This document shows, one piece after another, positions 36,458-49,000 of a stretch of DNA of 64,000 nucleotides. This DNA comes from Trichinella spiralis (lineage: Eukaryota; Nematoda; Enoplea; Trichinellida; Trichinellidae), in contig CM012954.1 of NCBI GenBank assembly GCA_000181795.3, positions 12,727,223-12,791,222 on the forward strand. The letters are read 5' to 3'. Made by a program: the position numbers and the translations under genes. The notes beneath the pieces were generated by a model. It was not told the DNA's origin. It did not search any database and was given only the letters and a program-made list of their open reading frames with translations. How positions within the stretch are numbered: the stretch's first letter is position 1; each line of letters opens with the position of its first letter.

Positions 36458-38154
36458 CGTGAACCAACAGTGGCACTAAAATATTCCTCACAAATTAAAA
36501 TACAATTAACCGCAGACGCACATAATAAAAATAATCAATTACCATTTATAAAAAAATTATTATAAAATATATCAATCTAAAAGTAAGCAAACTGTTAGTC
36601 ATGAATTCACCACATCATCAATACACCAATAGCTCAAACAATTTGAAACTCAAATGGTTAAAAATGATTGAAACTAACATTACAGAAAAATAATTAGTAA
36701 ATAAGAGTACAATACTTAGGTAATGGCAAAGAAAGCTACGATACAATCGGCATTCAAAAACTACATAATTTCGGAACAAAACAAATCATACCGTTAGTTA
36801 CATTTATTTAATAAAACATCAACATATGAAATGATATAATAATATTAACATGATAAATGCAATTTGAAAATTAAATATAATTCCACTTTTGCTAAAAAAA
36901 ACTACAGAATGCGATGATGCCCATAAAAAGCATACAGTATTTAAAAATTTCAAGTTCAACTGCTTTTACTTTATAAATTTTTAATTTCTGTTGTCTATTT
37001 TTGCAAGAAATTTATTGAAATTGAGAAAATAAATTGACAATAATAATGTTATAAATATATTTTTCAATTCTTTCAAAATAATACATCTTTTGTTACACTA
37101 CTGAATTTCAACTCGATAAGAATATACTGTATTAATCTTTGATTACTTGTCTATTATCTTTTAACATTTATATACAGTTTTAATGTAACAAAAACCACTG
37201 AAATTGGAAAGTGAATTGTTGGTATGAAGTTAGAGCTATTAATATGTTTAGGAAAAATAGTGGCGCGAAACATTATCTGTCATTGCTAACGAATGAAAAA
37301 GCAAACAAATCTGTGGCATATACCCATGCATTATTTTATCATTATATTTTATATCAGGTTGTATTACTTTTGTAAGTAACATTGTATTTTAGAAATTATC
37401 TTCTGAGCTGCACAAATCTTCACTTTAAGTTCTTATCTTAATAAAGTAAACATTTACAACACTAGTATAATGAAAGCAGGAAATAGGTAGAACATCAAAA
37501 CTGCAACAAGTTGGCACAATTTAAACTCTCACAGTCATAAAATGAAAGATGAAAACACCAACAAATTGCCCATATAAGCGTCGCTTTGTACTACTAAATC
37601 AACGTACAACATGTCTTCACAATAAAGGTCAACTGTAAAATTGCGACAAATAAGCTGTCATTTATCAAACCAGCATAAAAAAGCAAGATTATCATCTTTG
37701 TAATATTTCATTTTTGGCATCATTTCTTCAACAATATGGCTATTGCTTTATAACAACTTTTCATAACTTTATTCTGTTATTTTTAATGATAGTCAAGTGC
37801 TAATGTGTCATACAATAAAAAAACCATGTTGACTTAAGCAGATATGCAAAAAATAAAAATATTTGCTTATTTTAAAAGTAAAAAGTAAAATTATTTTCAT
37901 TTGAAGAAGATGTTTAATTGAAACAAAATCGACCGGCAATAAAATTGAATGTTATTGGATTGTGAAAATTGTAACCTATTACGTGTGATAATTGCGAATG
38001 TTTGAACGATCGTTGCCCTTTCGATGATCATCACGTCCTTGTGTAACTTGCCAATTTTGCCCAGCCCAACACAACAAACATTCACTTTCACAATATTCGT
38101 CACAATTGCAGGAACTGTACTATCGCAAAGTGTAAAATAATTTTTCCTTGGGAT
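36458..38154. other. Divergent intergenic region between KCTD3 and the dehydrase
   Basis: About 1.7 kb of very AT-rich DNA between divergent genes, holding both promoters. No coding potential, RNA gene or long repeat is seen. There is no obvious splice acceptor right before the dehydrase start, in contrast to several neighbours. Confidence 0.5.
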
Positions 38155-39510
38155 ATGTCCAAATTGGATTTCGATAAATGCGAAGCGACAGACAAAATGA
38201 ACGCTGTCGTGAATGGAAATTGCGATTGGGAGCATCCGGTGCACCGAATTCTGCAAGAAACTATGGAAAAGCGACGTACCGCTTTGATGCACAACGGTCC
38301 TTACTGGCACCCGCTTAGCGTACCAACGTACGGTGTGGATGAAGTGATGAACTGCTTGGATTCGTTGCTAAAATTTCAGACCACCATGGGTCCCAAGGTG
38401 AAGGGCTTCGAACGGAATTTTGCCAAAGCGATAGGCGTCCGTCATGCGGTGATGGTGAACAGCGGTTCGTCGGCCGATTTGCTCTGCTCGATGGCGTTGA
38501 CCATGGCTTCGGGCAAAATTCTGAATCCTGGCGATGAGATCCTGGTGCCAGCTTTGACATGGCCAACCCAGATCTGGTCTCCACTGTTGGCCAAATTGAA
38601 TGTTCAACTGGTGGACGTTGATCCGGTCACTTTGAACACAACACCAGAAATCGTGGAAAAAGCGATCGGCCCGAAGACGAAAGCGTTGTTCATTGTCCAC
38701 TTGATGGGCAATGTGACGGACATGGATCGAATGGTAGAAATTTGCAATAAGCATAATCTAATTTTGCTGGAAGACTGTTGCGAATCTTTGGGTGCCAAAT
38801 ACAGAGGTCGTCATGTGGGAACGTTCGGTTTGGCCGGCGCCTTTTCCTTCTTCTTCGCCCACCACATTGTAACCATGGAAGGTGGCATGGTTGTGACCAA
38901 CGACGATCAGTTTGCCGACAACATTCGCGTTCTTCGTGCCCACGGCTGGACCAGAGATTTGAATACCAAATTCCAAAACCTCAATGGAATTGATCCCAGA
39001 TTTCTGTTCATCGACAGCGGCTTCAATGTACGACCGACCGAACTGAGCGGTGCGTTTGGTGAAATTCAACTTCAACGGATGCCAGTTTTCTTGAAACGAC
39101 GCCTCTCGGTTTACGAAGCATTCTCAGACTACATCAGCAAACATCTCGCCAATTATTTGTCCATGCCAAAGGTTCACGACCACGTAGAACCCAGTTGGTT
39201 TTCATTGCCAATTTTAATTAACAAACAAGCCGCACTGGAAGCAGGATTTACTAAAAAGGATTTGATTGATTATTTGGAAAAAGCTGGAATTGAAACCAGA
39301 CCAGTACTGATTGGAGATATCAGGAAGCAGCCAGTTGCTGAACATTTCCAGTTTATTCGTGACAGTCACTTGCCCGGAGTGGAATACATTGACAATAATG
39401 CGTTTGTTATTGGGCTTCATTCAGGATTCAAATATGATACAGAAGATCAAGTGCAACTGCACATCAATAAGCTTTGCCAGACTTTTCAACAATTTTTCCA
39501 AAGTTTTTAA
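38155..39510 (+). CDS. Bacterial-type nucleotide-sugar 3-dehydrase, ColD/RfbH-like (DegT family)
   Basis: A single uninterrupted exon of 451 codons, ATG at 38155 to TAA at 39510. The whole length is a DegT/DnrJ/EryC1/StrS fold: [19 protein letters not shown], the cofactor-phosphate site NSGSSADLL (Ser103-Ser106), and [11 protein letters not shown] with Asp207 for the pyridine nitrogen. The lysine position of aminotransferases (SFxxxK) is SFFFAH, so His236 replaces the lysine, as in the 3-dehydrases ColD and RfbH/E1. The iron-sulfur cysteines that E1 carries downstream are absent from [10 protein letters not shown] to FNVRPTEL, which favours a ColD-like mechanism. Such enzymes remove the 3-hydroxyl from a 4-keto-6-deoxyhexose nucleotide on the way to 3,6-dideoxyhexoses. 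The gene looks bacterial in origin, is flanked by ordinary animal genes and has nuclear-type poly(A) signals. Its substrate is inferred, not shown. Confidence 0.95.
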   Translation: MSKLDFDKCEATDKMNAVVNGNCDWEHPVHRILQETMEKRRTALMHNGPYWHPLSVPTYGVDEVMNCLDSLLKFQTTMGPKVKGFERNFAKAIGVRHAVMVNSGSSADLLCSMALTMASGKILNPGDEILVPALTWPTQIWSPLLAKLNVQLVDVDPVTLNTTPEIVEKAIGPKTKALFIVHLMGNVTDMDRMVEICNKHNLILLEDCCESLGAKYRGRHVGTFGLAGAFSFFFAHHIVTMEGGMVVTNDDQFADNIRVLRAHGWTRDLNTKFQNLNGIDPRFLFIDSGFNVRPTELSGAFGEIQLQRMPVFLKRRLSVYEAFSDYISKHLANYLSMPKVHDHVEPSWFSLPILINKQAALEAGFTKKDLIDYLEKAGIETRPVLIGDIRKQPVAEHFQFIRDSHLPGVEYIDNNAFVIGLHSGFKYDTEDQVQLHINKLCQTFQQFFQSF

Positions 39511-39564
39511 CTTGATTGTACCTCTAACAATAGAATCTCATCTATACCATTTTCAAATTTATCA

Positions 39565-39583
39565 AATAAATTTTATTAATAAA
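39565..39583 (+). terminator. Poly(A) signals of the dehydrase gene
   Basis: AATAAA at 39565 and again at 39578, 55 and 68 bases after the stop. They indicate expression from a eukaryotic nuclear transcript rather than a bacterial contaminant. Confidence 0.65.
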
Positions 39584-40401
39584 GCTCAATTAATAACTCT
39601 GTTCACAAATCATGACTAATACAAATGCAACAAGTAGCGACAGATTTCTGCATTGAAAAATGTATTAAACATCATATTCCACTATAATAACACATCATGC
39701 CACTTTAAAACTTTACATACTCTCATATTGATTAATTTCCATCATAATGCACTAGGAAATGACAGAAATTAATAAATTGATAATCAAGATATTGTATATA
39801 TTTTTTTGAAAACAATCTATTAGTGCCTAAATACTTTCTCAAAATACCCATTCACTCAAATATGTTTTCTTAAAGATTTAATTCACTAAAGTAAAATAAT
39901 ATTACAAATGTCAATATATCTTTAGCTCTAGTGAAAAGAATAAAATTGTAAAATTTCATTTTTAAAATTGCCATCTGCTGACCAGTTGTTCATGATTTTT
40001 TATCAGACAAATTATATTTAAATAATAATAAAAATAAATCTGATCAATTTGAATATTTAATGTTTTACCTACAAATTACTTATTTTTTTATAATTTTGAA
40101 ATGTTTGCTAATCATGTGACAACAAAGTACTGCGAGGCCTTTCATACTGTTACAGTATGCCTGATTTTTCTAGGAATAGTGAACGGCAATCGATTGTTGT
40201 TTGCGTTCAAGTTGGTTGGCTTAAACAGGTGTTTGCTGCTTGCATCTTTTGAAATTTGTTTTGTTTGTCGATTGGTAAGCCCTTACAGACTCTTTACACA
40301 GCAACATATTTAAATTAAGTGAATACTTGCGCTTGCATTATTCGTATATATATATATATGATGATATTGTTTTTATTAATTTTATGTTTTAATCAGAAAT
40401 C
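39584..40401. other. Intergenic region upstream of glycogen phosphorylase
   Basis: AT-rich sequence with a short TA run at about 40346-40360. A 70-codon frame at 40101-40313 has no recognisable features. The stretch ends with TTTTAATCAG, an acceptor five bases before the next ATG. Confidence 0.5.
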
Positions 40402-43400
40402 ATGCTGACCGATCGAGAAAAGCGTAAGCAGATTAGCATCCGCGGAATTGCACAAGTTGAAAATGTGGCCAACATGAAAAAGGCATTTAACCGTCATTTG
40501 CATTTTACAATGATGAAAGATCGAAATGTGGCTACACCGAGAGATTACTTCTATTCTTTGGCGCACACTGTTCGTGATCATGTGACTTCTCGATGGATTC
40601 GAACTCAGCAGCACTATCATGATAAAGATCCGAAGGTATGCAAATGCATTTTCTTAGAATATGACAAATAATTGCAATTTTTAATATTATATTAGCATAA
40701 TCTATGTAGTATATTTTACTTTACTTTCTACTTTTACATGAATGCCTATGATTTGTTTTTTGCATTTGTTATTGGCAATTTGCAGTTGTCAGTTGATACT
40801 GGCAGTTTTCAGTTGAGACCGTTGTAATGTTGAATTTGCAAATGCAATAAGCTTTGATAGGTCATTATTTGTGTCAGTTTTGGATAGGGAAAAATGATAT
40901 TCAGAATGAAATTTTCAGCTTTTATTTCAAATATTTCGCTGTTAAGAAAGATTGTTTTTCTGCCGTATTTCCAGTTGGAAAAGTTTGACTTTATGTTACT
41001 TTTTCAAAAACAAATATTTGATTGTTGTAAACAACGTTTTTGAGTCTGGGTATTTGGTAGATTTAATGATTTATTTGATTTGGTATTTGGTAGATGTTTT
41101 TAATTAGCATTTTCTGGGCAGTATTTTTCTTCAGGGCCTTAAAGCTGTTGACGAATCAAATAGAGCAGGCACAGCAGCTCATCACTGCCAAAGTGATGCA
41201 TTTCTGTTTTGCTCAGTTCATCAACATTCACGTGATCTTGACGTTATGTTAAAATTAGCTTCCATCTAGTTTCTCTCGCGGAAATAAGCTGCTTTGACGT
41301 GCATTGAATATTCGATAGCTCTCAGAGCATAGGTTTGTTTATTTTATGGGGAAAGAAAATTTGAAGTGATTTTGAATTGAAAAAATTTGATGCCTCATAT
41401 TTTAGGAATTGTTGATTTAATTTAACATTCATTTAAACAAAATGTCTCATGAAAATTTTTTTTACTAAACTTATCTTTCGTGTTGTTATTTATTTTGTTG
41501 TTTAAGTTTAGTGGGAGCAGTAAGCGCATATGGCAACTTCTGTTATAACTTTATATGTTAAGATAATTATTTATTTACTGGACATCAATTAATTACTCAT
41601 TAACTTGAGTATTCAAGCATATATCTAAAGACTTTTACACAAACATAGTGGCCAAAGTGAGATTTGCATTTTTTAAAATGAATTTGTTAAATTACTGTGA
41701 ATTAAAAAAACAATAAATAATAATGTTAAAAAATATGTTTTAGCGTGTTTATTATCTGTCATTGGAATTTTACATGGGGCGCACGTTGTCCAATACTATG
41801 CTAAACTTGGGCATTCAAGCAGCTTGCGACGAATCACTTTATCAGGTAAAAATCTGGCACGTTGAATTTCCAATAGCAAATAGCTTTGCATAAAATGTTA
41901 TCGGTTTAAGCTTGGTTTGGATATTGAAGAATTGCAAGAACTGGAAGTGGATGCTGGTCTTGGAAATGGAGGTCTCGGTCGTTTAGCTGCTTGTTTCTTG
42001 GATTCAATGGCAACGCTCGGCTTGGCTGCTTATGGATATGGTTTGCGTTATGAATATGGTATTTTTAAGCAGATAATCAAAAATTGCTGCCAAGTGGAAG
42101 AGCCAGATGACTGGCTTCGGTTTGGAAATCCATGGGAAAAAGCCAGACCAGAGTACATGCTGCCAGTAAACTTTTATGGTAAAGTTGTTCACGACGATAA
42201 AGGTCGAGCTCACTGGGTGGATACTCAGGTAGAGAAATAAACACAGTTAGCATGATTGAAATAACCGTATATTTTGAATATGTAAAACTTTCATCTACAG
42301 CTTATGTTTGCCATGCCCTATGACACGCCCGTGCCTGGCTATCAAAACAATGTCGTCAACACTTTGCGATTATGGTCCGCTAAAGCAGAAAATCACTTCA
42401 ATTTGACATTTTGTATTTAACTATTTATTTATTATACTTTTTATAAGCTGATGTAGTAATGTTGATTTACATATAGTCAATGACGGTGACTACATCGAGG
42501 CCGTTTTGGACCGCAATGCCGCGGAAAATATTACTCGTGTATTATATCCAAATGATAACGTAAGCTGATTTTTATTTTGAATATTCAAATTTAGTTAAAC
42601 GTCAGTGTTAGTTGTTGTTGTTAGTGTTTTGAAGGGCGTGAATTGCGTCTGAAGCAAGAATACTTTTTGGTTGCTGCAACTTTGCAAGATATTATTCGTC
42701 GTTATCGTGCTTCCAAATTGGCCGCAGCTACTGCACCTGGAAAAGTATTTCAAAATTTCCCAGAAAAAGTAGCCATCCAACTTAATGACACTCATCCAGC
42801 AATGGCTATACCAGAATTCATGCGCATTATGGTCGACTTGGAATCGATGACATGGGATGAGGTAATTGAAGTTCAAATGAAAATTTAAAGAAATGAATTT
42901 ATTTAATAAATAGGCTTGGGACATATGTGTACGCACGTTTGCGTATACGAATCACACAGTTTTGCCTGAAGCTTTGGAACGATGGTCTTGTGCATTGCTG
43001 GAAAATTTGTTGCCAAGGCATTTGGAAATTATATACGAGATCAATCAAAAATTTTTAGATGTAACTTCAGTTTTTTTTTAAATTTTCCCACGTTTTATTT
43101 TTTCAGTTTTTTTATTCTTTTTCTGCAGAGTGTTTTGCGACGTTGGCCTGGCGATTTGGATCGTATGCGTCGGATGTCGCTGGTTGAAGAAGCGGATCAG
43201 TATGGAGAGAAACGAATCAACATGGCTCATCTGTGCATTGTTGGTTCGCATGCTGTGAACGGCGTGGCTGCAATCCATTCTGAAATATTGAAGAAATCAG
43301 TGTATGAATGTGGAAAAAAAATTATTTTCTTTTTTTTTTGGAAACAACAAGCTACATTGCATATATTACCGACTTTTAGTTTTCACGATTTTTACGAAAT

Positions 43401-45358
43401 GTGGCCGGAAAAGTTTCAGAACAAGACGAACGGAATCACGCCCAGACGATGGCTTTTGCTGTCCAATCCATCACTGGCTGATATTATTGCTGAAGTAATT
43501 TTGATGGAATTTTTAATTTTAAAGATTTGAATTAATTTCAGTTCTTTTTTTTACAAATTTGTAATAAATGATAGAAAATTGGTGAAGCTTGGATAACCGA
43601 TTTGTCTCAGCTTGAGCGGTTGAAACCTTTGGTGAAGAATGTTGGCTTTTTGGAAGCGATACGTCGTGTTAAACAGGCACATTTGATGAATGGCATATTT
43701 CTCGTTTTCCATGTTGTGTTTATTTCTGTTTTTTTTCTAATGGTTTTAGGAGAACAAAATGCGTGCGGCACAATGGCTTGCTGACACGTACAATTTGGAA
43801 TTGAACCCGTCTAGTATGTTTGATATTCAAGTATGATTTTCTCTTTTCTCGTTATTGCTTTTTTTTATTCAAAAAAAAACCAAATTCAGGTAAAACGTAT
43901 TCACGAATACAAGCGTCAACTGTTGAATGTGCTTCACGTGATTACAATGTACAACCGTATTAAGAAAGATCCTGCTCTTAAAGTTGTACCGCGTACAGTG
44001 ATGATAGGTGGAAAGGTTGCTATTGAAATTTTTTTAAAAATATTATTTAACTTTTATTAATTGTGATATATTTGCAGGCTGCTCCTGGCTATTATATGGC
44101 AAAATTGATTATTCAATTGATCAATTGCGTTGCCGATGTGGTCAATCATGATCCTATAATTGGAAACAAGTTGAAATTGATATTTTTGGAAAATTACAGA
44201 GTTACATTGGCCGAAAAGATCATACCGGCGGCTGATTTGAGTCAACAGATCTCTACTGCGGGAACTGAAGCTTCCGGTACTGGCAATATGAAATTTATGG
44301 TAAGCAAATGATAATTGATATCTCGGATGGTTGTTTTTGTGCATCATTTATTTATTCAAGCTTAACGGAGCTTTGACTATTGGCACTTTGGATGGTGCAA
44401 ATGTTGAAATGATGGAAGAAATGGGAAGGGAGAACATTTTCATATTCGGCATGACTGAGGAGGAAGTCAACGCGTTGCGGCATGCAGGGTATTTGTGCTC
44501 GTATTATTATTTATTACATTATATTATTTTTCCTTTTTTTTAAATTTTTCTATAGTTACAATTCAATGACGTATATTGAGAAAAATGCTGAACTGAAACA
44601 ATGTATTGAACAAATTGAAACTGGCTTCTTCTCCCCTAACAACCCGGAGCTCTTTAAAGACGTAACCAACATGCTGAAATACCACGATAGGTAGGAATTG
44701 CACTGAAATTCTATTCTACATGGAAAATAATAAATAATATATTTTCAGAACAGTTTGTTCAATTTTGAATTTTTATTTATTTGTTTATTTTTATGGGTCA
44801 TCATTGTCATTTTGTAATTGTTAAAATATTTTCAGAGTACGATTTATAAATTTTGATATTGAATCTATTAATAAAATTGAAAATGGCAGAATTTAGCATT
44901 TCTGTCATCACTCTATATGTATATTTTTTTCAGGTTTTATTTATGTGCAGATTTTGAAGCATATATGAAATGTCAAGAAGAAGTGAATAAGGCATTTTTG
45001 GTAATTTTGTCGTGATTGTTGTTATTTATTTTAAATTTATTATTATTGATCATATTTCAATATATTTCAGGATACGAATCGTTGGACGCAGATGGCTTTG
45101 TGCAATATAGCCAGCAGTGGAAAGTTTAGCAGCGATCGAACAATCAAAGAATATGCAAAAGACATCTGGAATGTGCCAGTGTCGACCGAGAAGTTGCCTG
45201 CACCTTTCGCAGGTCCGCAGTCTGAAGAAAATTCTTCCAAAGCGGATAATAATGGTGCAGCTGTTGCTGACGCAACAAAAGCGACTGCTGCTACTGCTGC
45301 AGCTCGTAATGCAGTGCCCACCACTCCCACCTCTCCCAAGGGTCGCTCTCATAAATAA
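40402..45358 (+). CDS. PYG: Glycogen phosphorylase
   Basis: About 17 exons encode roughly 890 residues. The N-terminus [10 protein letters not shown] contains Ser12, equivalent to the kinase-regulated Ser14 of the rabbit enzyme. [24 protein letters not shown] and [13 protein letters not shown] follow. The pyridoxal phosphate site is [10 protein letters not shown] (Lys near residue 682), then [16 protein letters not shown]. The enzyme releases glucose 1-phosphate from glycogen in the cytosol. Exons run 40402-40635, 41744-41845, 41911-42228, 42301-42412, 42477-42559, 42625-42861, 42914-43060, 43129-43301, 43380-43494, 43575-43676 and on from 43750. The intron 43677-43749 begins with GC instead of GT. 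The tail after LPAPFAG is a low-complexity Ala/Thr-rich stretch of about 40 residues not found in the rabbit protein. The first intron (40636-41743) is 1.1 kb. Confidence 0.97.
43677..43749 (+). other. GC-AG intron in glycogen phosphorylase
   Basis: The exon ends VKQ (AAACAG) and continues ENKMRAAQW, exactly as in other phosphorylases, so the intron must start GCACAT and end TTTTAG. The only nearby GT would remove the conserved VKQ. Confidence 0.7.
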
Positions 45359-46036
45359 GTGTCATCCCATCTCGGCACCATTATTCTATTTTAAATAGCA
45401 TTCGGGCGTTTTTTTTCCTTTTTAATTTTTAAACATATTATTTCAGTGTAATGTAGAGACATGTGTGTAAGTAAATAGTGGGCCTTGACCACCGCTGTAT
45501 TATAGAGATGAATGATTTGCTTTTTCTTCTTTCTGATACTTTTTTAAGATAATTTTTGAAGCAAAATAATTCTGAGTAGTTATTAATACAAGCGGATATT
45601 TTTACTCTCTTCTTTATTGAATGTGTGAATATTTATATGCAAATTTATTTCTTATACGCCGATGCCATAATTGTATTTTTGTGAGTCTCTCTCTTTCTCT
45701 TTCTCTTTCTCTCTGTGTGTGTGGGTGTGTTTGTTTTAAATTTTCTTACAAATTTTGCATATTGGCCCGATAGTTTTTTTATTTTATCTAGTAGTAGTTG
45801 AGAAGAGAAATGTAGTAGTGTGCGTCGGTTTCAGTTATTTTAGTCACGTATTCTTTCTCAAATTGTGGAAAAATAATTCAGTAGTAATAATAATAATAAT
45901 AGTAAAACTGTTTTTGACTGACGCGTTCGTTTCATGTTGCTAAGCAACCGCATGCTGCTTAAATTGAGCTCTGGGATGGTACGACTTGAATTGGAGTTCG
46001 TCGACTGACCGCTGATTGCTGTGCATTCAAACAAAA
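45359..46036. other. Region between glycogen phosphorylase and IFT81
   Basis: Holds the phosphorylase 3' UTR and a pyrimidine-rich TCTCTT/GT stretch (about 45685-45732). No gene is visible. Confidence 0.5.
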
Positions 46037-49000
46037 ATGGAGGAGATGAAATTTGTAATTTCTGAACTCAACCGACCACCTTATAACCAAACGCTCAGCT
46101 TGGTCGAGTTGGATGCTTTGGAGCCGCTTCAACTGTTGCAACTGCTCAGCGATACTTTATGTTTGCTAGCCAAAGAGGTAGTGATTTTGGAAAGATGAAT
46201 TGCCTTTTAATTTGTATTTGTACATAAAAGAATAAATACAAGAACGTTGTAGAAGCGCGTCGAAGTGAAGCCGCAGACTGTGACGGAAGTCTCGTTGCGT
46301 GTATTGGAATGGCTGACTTTGTTAAGATATGCATCTTCTATGGAAAAGTATGCTTCACTTCGTGGATGGCATTTTATGCAAATATTTTTAAACCGACTCT
46401 TAAAGAGTACCGTTTTAAACAATTTTTCTCGCGTTTAAGTCACTGAAATGAACTGTAGCAATTTTCGTTCAACTTTTATTCGATAAGTATATCAGTGATT
46501 TAGATGATTTATGTGCGGTTGGTTGAACATATTCACATTCTGTGTTATTTTTAATTATCATGCTTTTGATTCAGTCGTAAGCACTCGTGCATTTGTTACA
46601 AATAATATGCATGTATGTATGTATTTTGAAATAACTACAGTATAACAAAGTTCTTTTACAAGCTGTTGTTGAACATTGCGAAACTATCAGTTTAAAGTTT
46701 CTTTCTATTTACTCTGTTCGTGGCATAATATAGTACGGCGTGCTTTTATTTATTGTTCAGCTTGAACGTGTTTTGTAATAACTGATTTGTAAGTTTAATT
46801 TTTAGATACAGTATGAATACAGTATAGGTCGATAATATCAATTTACGTTTAAACTACGAAAATTTTCAAGTTACAGTACAAATGGCGTCGCACTTTTTAA
46901 TTTAATTACGGTATTCCTTTTGATTAGTTTTAGAACAGTAGCACGGCTAGGCTGTTAGCTTAATATTTTTATGTTAGTGAATGGCATTTTATAATTTGAT
47001 TTTTTGAGACTTATCTTAAAATGCATTTGTATTTCCTCAGTTGATTGAACAGCATCTATTATTGCATTATCAGTGTATCACTGTGAAGAGTATCGTCCTT
47101 ATTAATGTGTATCAGTTGCAGTGGAAATGAGGATTAGCAAGTTGTTCATTGTCCGGGACTGCCGTTGATATTTTCTTTTAGCGGGAAACACGTTAGTCGT
47201 CCATTTCTACCTGTAATCAGGAAAAGACAAGTGCGGATGCAATCAGTAGACGCTATCTGTTTTAGCTACTTGTGACGAACGTATTAATTCTTCGCCGAGG
47301 GCATATGCAACTTTTCATCACGACTTCTCACCTAAGCGATAACAGTATTTGCATAGCCGAACAGAAAATGGTTTTAATTCTTGAACTAATATGATACATT
47401 ATTTGGCGTGGTTTTTAATGAAGTTTATTATTTTCGATTAATTTCAGTACTGCTCAACGATGATGACGGTCAATTTGAATTACGCTTATAAATAGTCGTT
47501 ATGAAATTAATAATTAACGATTTTGTTTAGGGATGAATTTCATCGTGCAATTGCTGGAGGAAACAAAGAGACGATATTCAAAGCGCTAGCATGGATATTG
47601 CACCGGCAAAATGAAGTTGAGCAGCGACTGTATTTGTCGAAATTTTTGATTCCAATCAAAGTTCCAGTCGACTTTCTTCAGGATGTTGAAGTTGAACAAT
47701 TGAACAAAGAAGTTGACAATTACAATCAGTGCGAAATTGATTGATTAATAATAATTGAATTAAATTAAAAATTTCAGTGTGAAAATCTGATGGAAGAGTT
47801 CAAAGAATTGCACAAAGAATTTATGAAAGTGAAAACAGCCGCAGAGGCCAGAATAACGGTGAGTTCAGATATTGCATCGATGGAAAGCGAAAAAGAGGCA
47901 CTTTTGAAACGTCTCGAGAAGGCTAAAAGCAAAGTGAACAGTTTGCCTGACTTTGAAAATTTATTGCATGTATGTCGTGAGTTTCGACAAGAAGCTGAAC
48001 GATCGGATGCTTTGAGCAAAACGAAAAAAGATCAATCTTTCAGTGTGAGTAAATTTTTGTTTTTTATTTTATTATATAGTTAAATTAAGAAATATATTTA
48101 TTTTTTATTTTTAAAAACAAATAGAAAAGCATATGCTTTTTCAGTAAAATTAATATACACCTTGTTTGTACGATGAATACTTGATTATGAAAAGATGGAA
48201 TTGGTTCAGTTAAATTTATGCAAATTTGCTTGTATATTATTAAACTTATTATTTATATTTGACGACATTAAATTTTTATAGTTGAAAAATGTTCGACAAC
48301 AACTGCGGCACATTAATCAGCAAATAGATAAATTGGAACTGGAAGCGGATACTACCAGTCCACGCGGTAAATTACTTGCAAGTTTGATCAACTATTTAAA
48401 AGTGGACAATTTTAGAAAAAATGAATCAACTGGAAGATGAGCTGAGAGTTTTACAATACATAGCTGAAGAGAAACTTCCACAAGATATTGAATTAAATCG
48501 TAAAACAGTTGGAAAACTTTCTGAAATTATTCAACAGAGTCCTTTTGAAAAAGCAGATTTACAGGAGCTCGACAGCCAGGTTAGCAGTTATTTATTGCAT
48601 GTTGTTTAGCAATTTTTGTTTTGATATTATTTTGATAAGTTTTATTCTGTTTTTATATTTACATAGGTAGAAGAAGTAGAAAAAGAAATTGAAAAGCTAC
48701 AAAATGATCTGAAAGTTCAAAAGAGCGCATCGGAAAATAAATTGGAAGTTTACCGTCATCAAGTAAAATTTAGAAAAATATTATCACCGTAAAAGCACGA
48801 CTAATTTGTTGTCAGTTTATTATTATGTAAATTTACATATAGTAATTTATATTTTCACTTGACGTGATTTTCAATTTTTTGAACAACTTGTTCAATTTTC
48901 ATAAGTGAATTTTCAGGCAGATATAGTAGCACGCAAAAAAAACGATGCGCTCAACACTTTGCAGCATCTGATGCTTCAGTTGCAACAAGCCGAACAAGGA

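Noticed and set aside
37897-38310. 137-codon minus-strand frame overlapping the dehydrase start
   Set aside because: No domain, and it overlaps the well-supported dehydrase on the other strand.
38155-39510. Bacterial contamination as the source of the dehydrase
   Set aside because: It is embedded between spliced animal genes with AT-rich eukaryotic flanks and poly(A) signals, and its 3' third has local base composition. Long reads would settle it.
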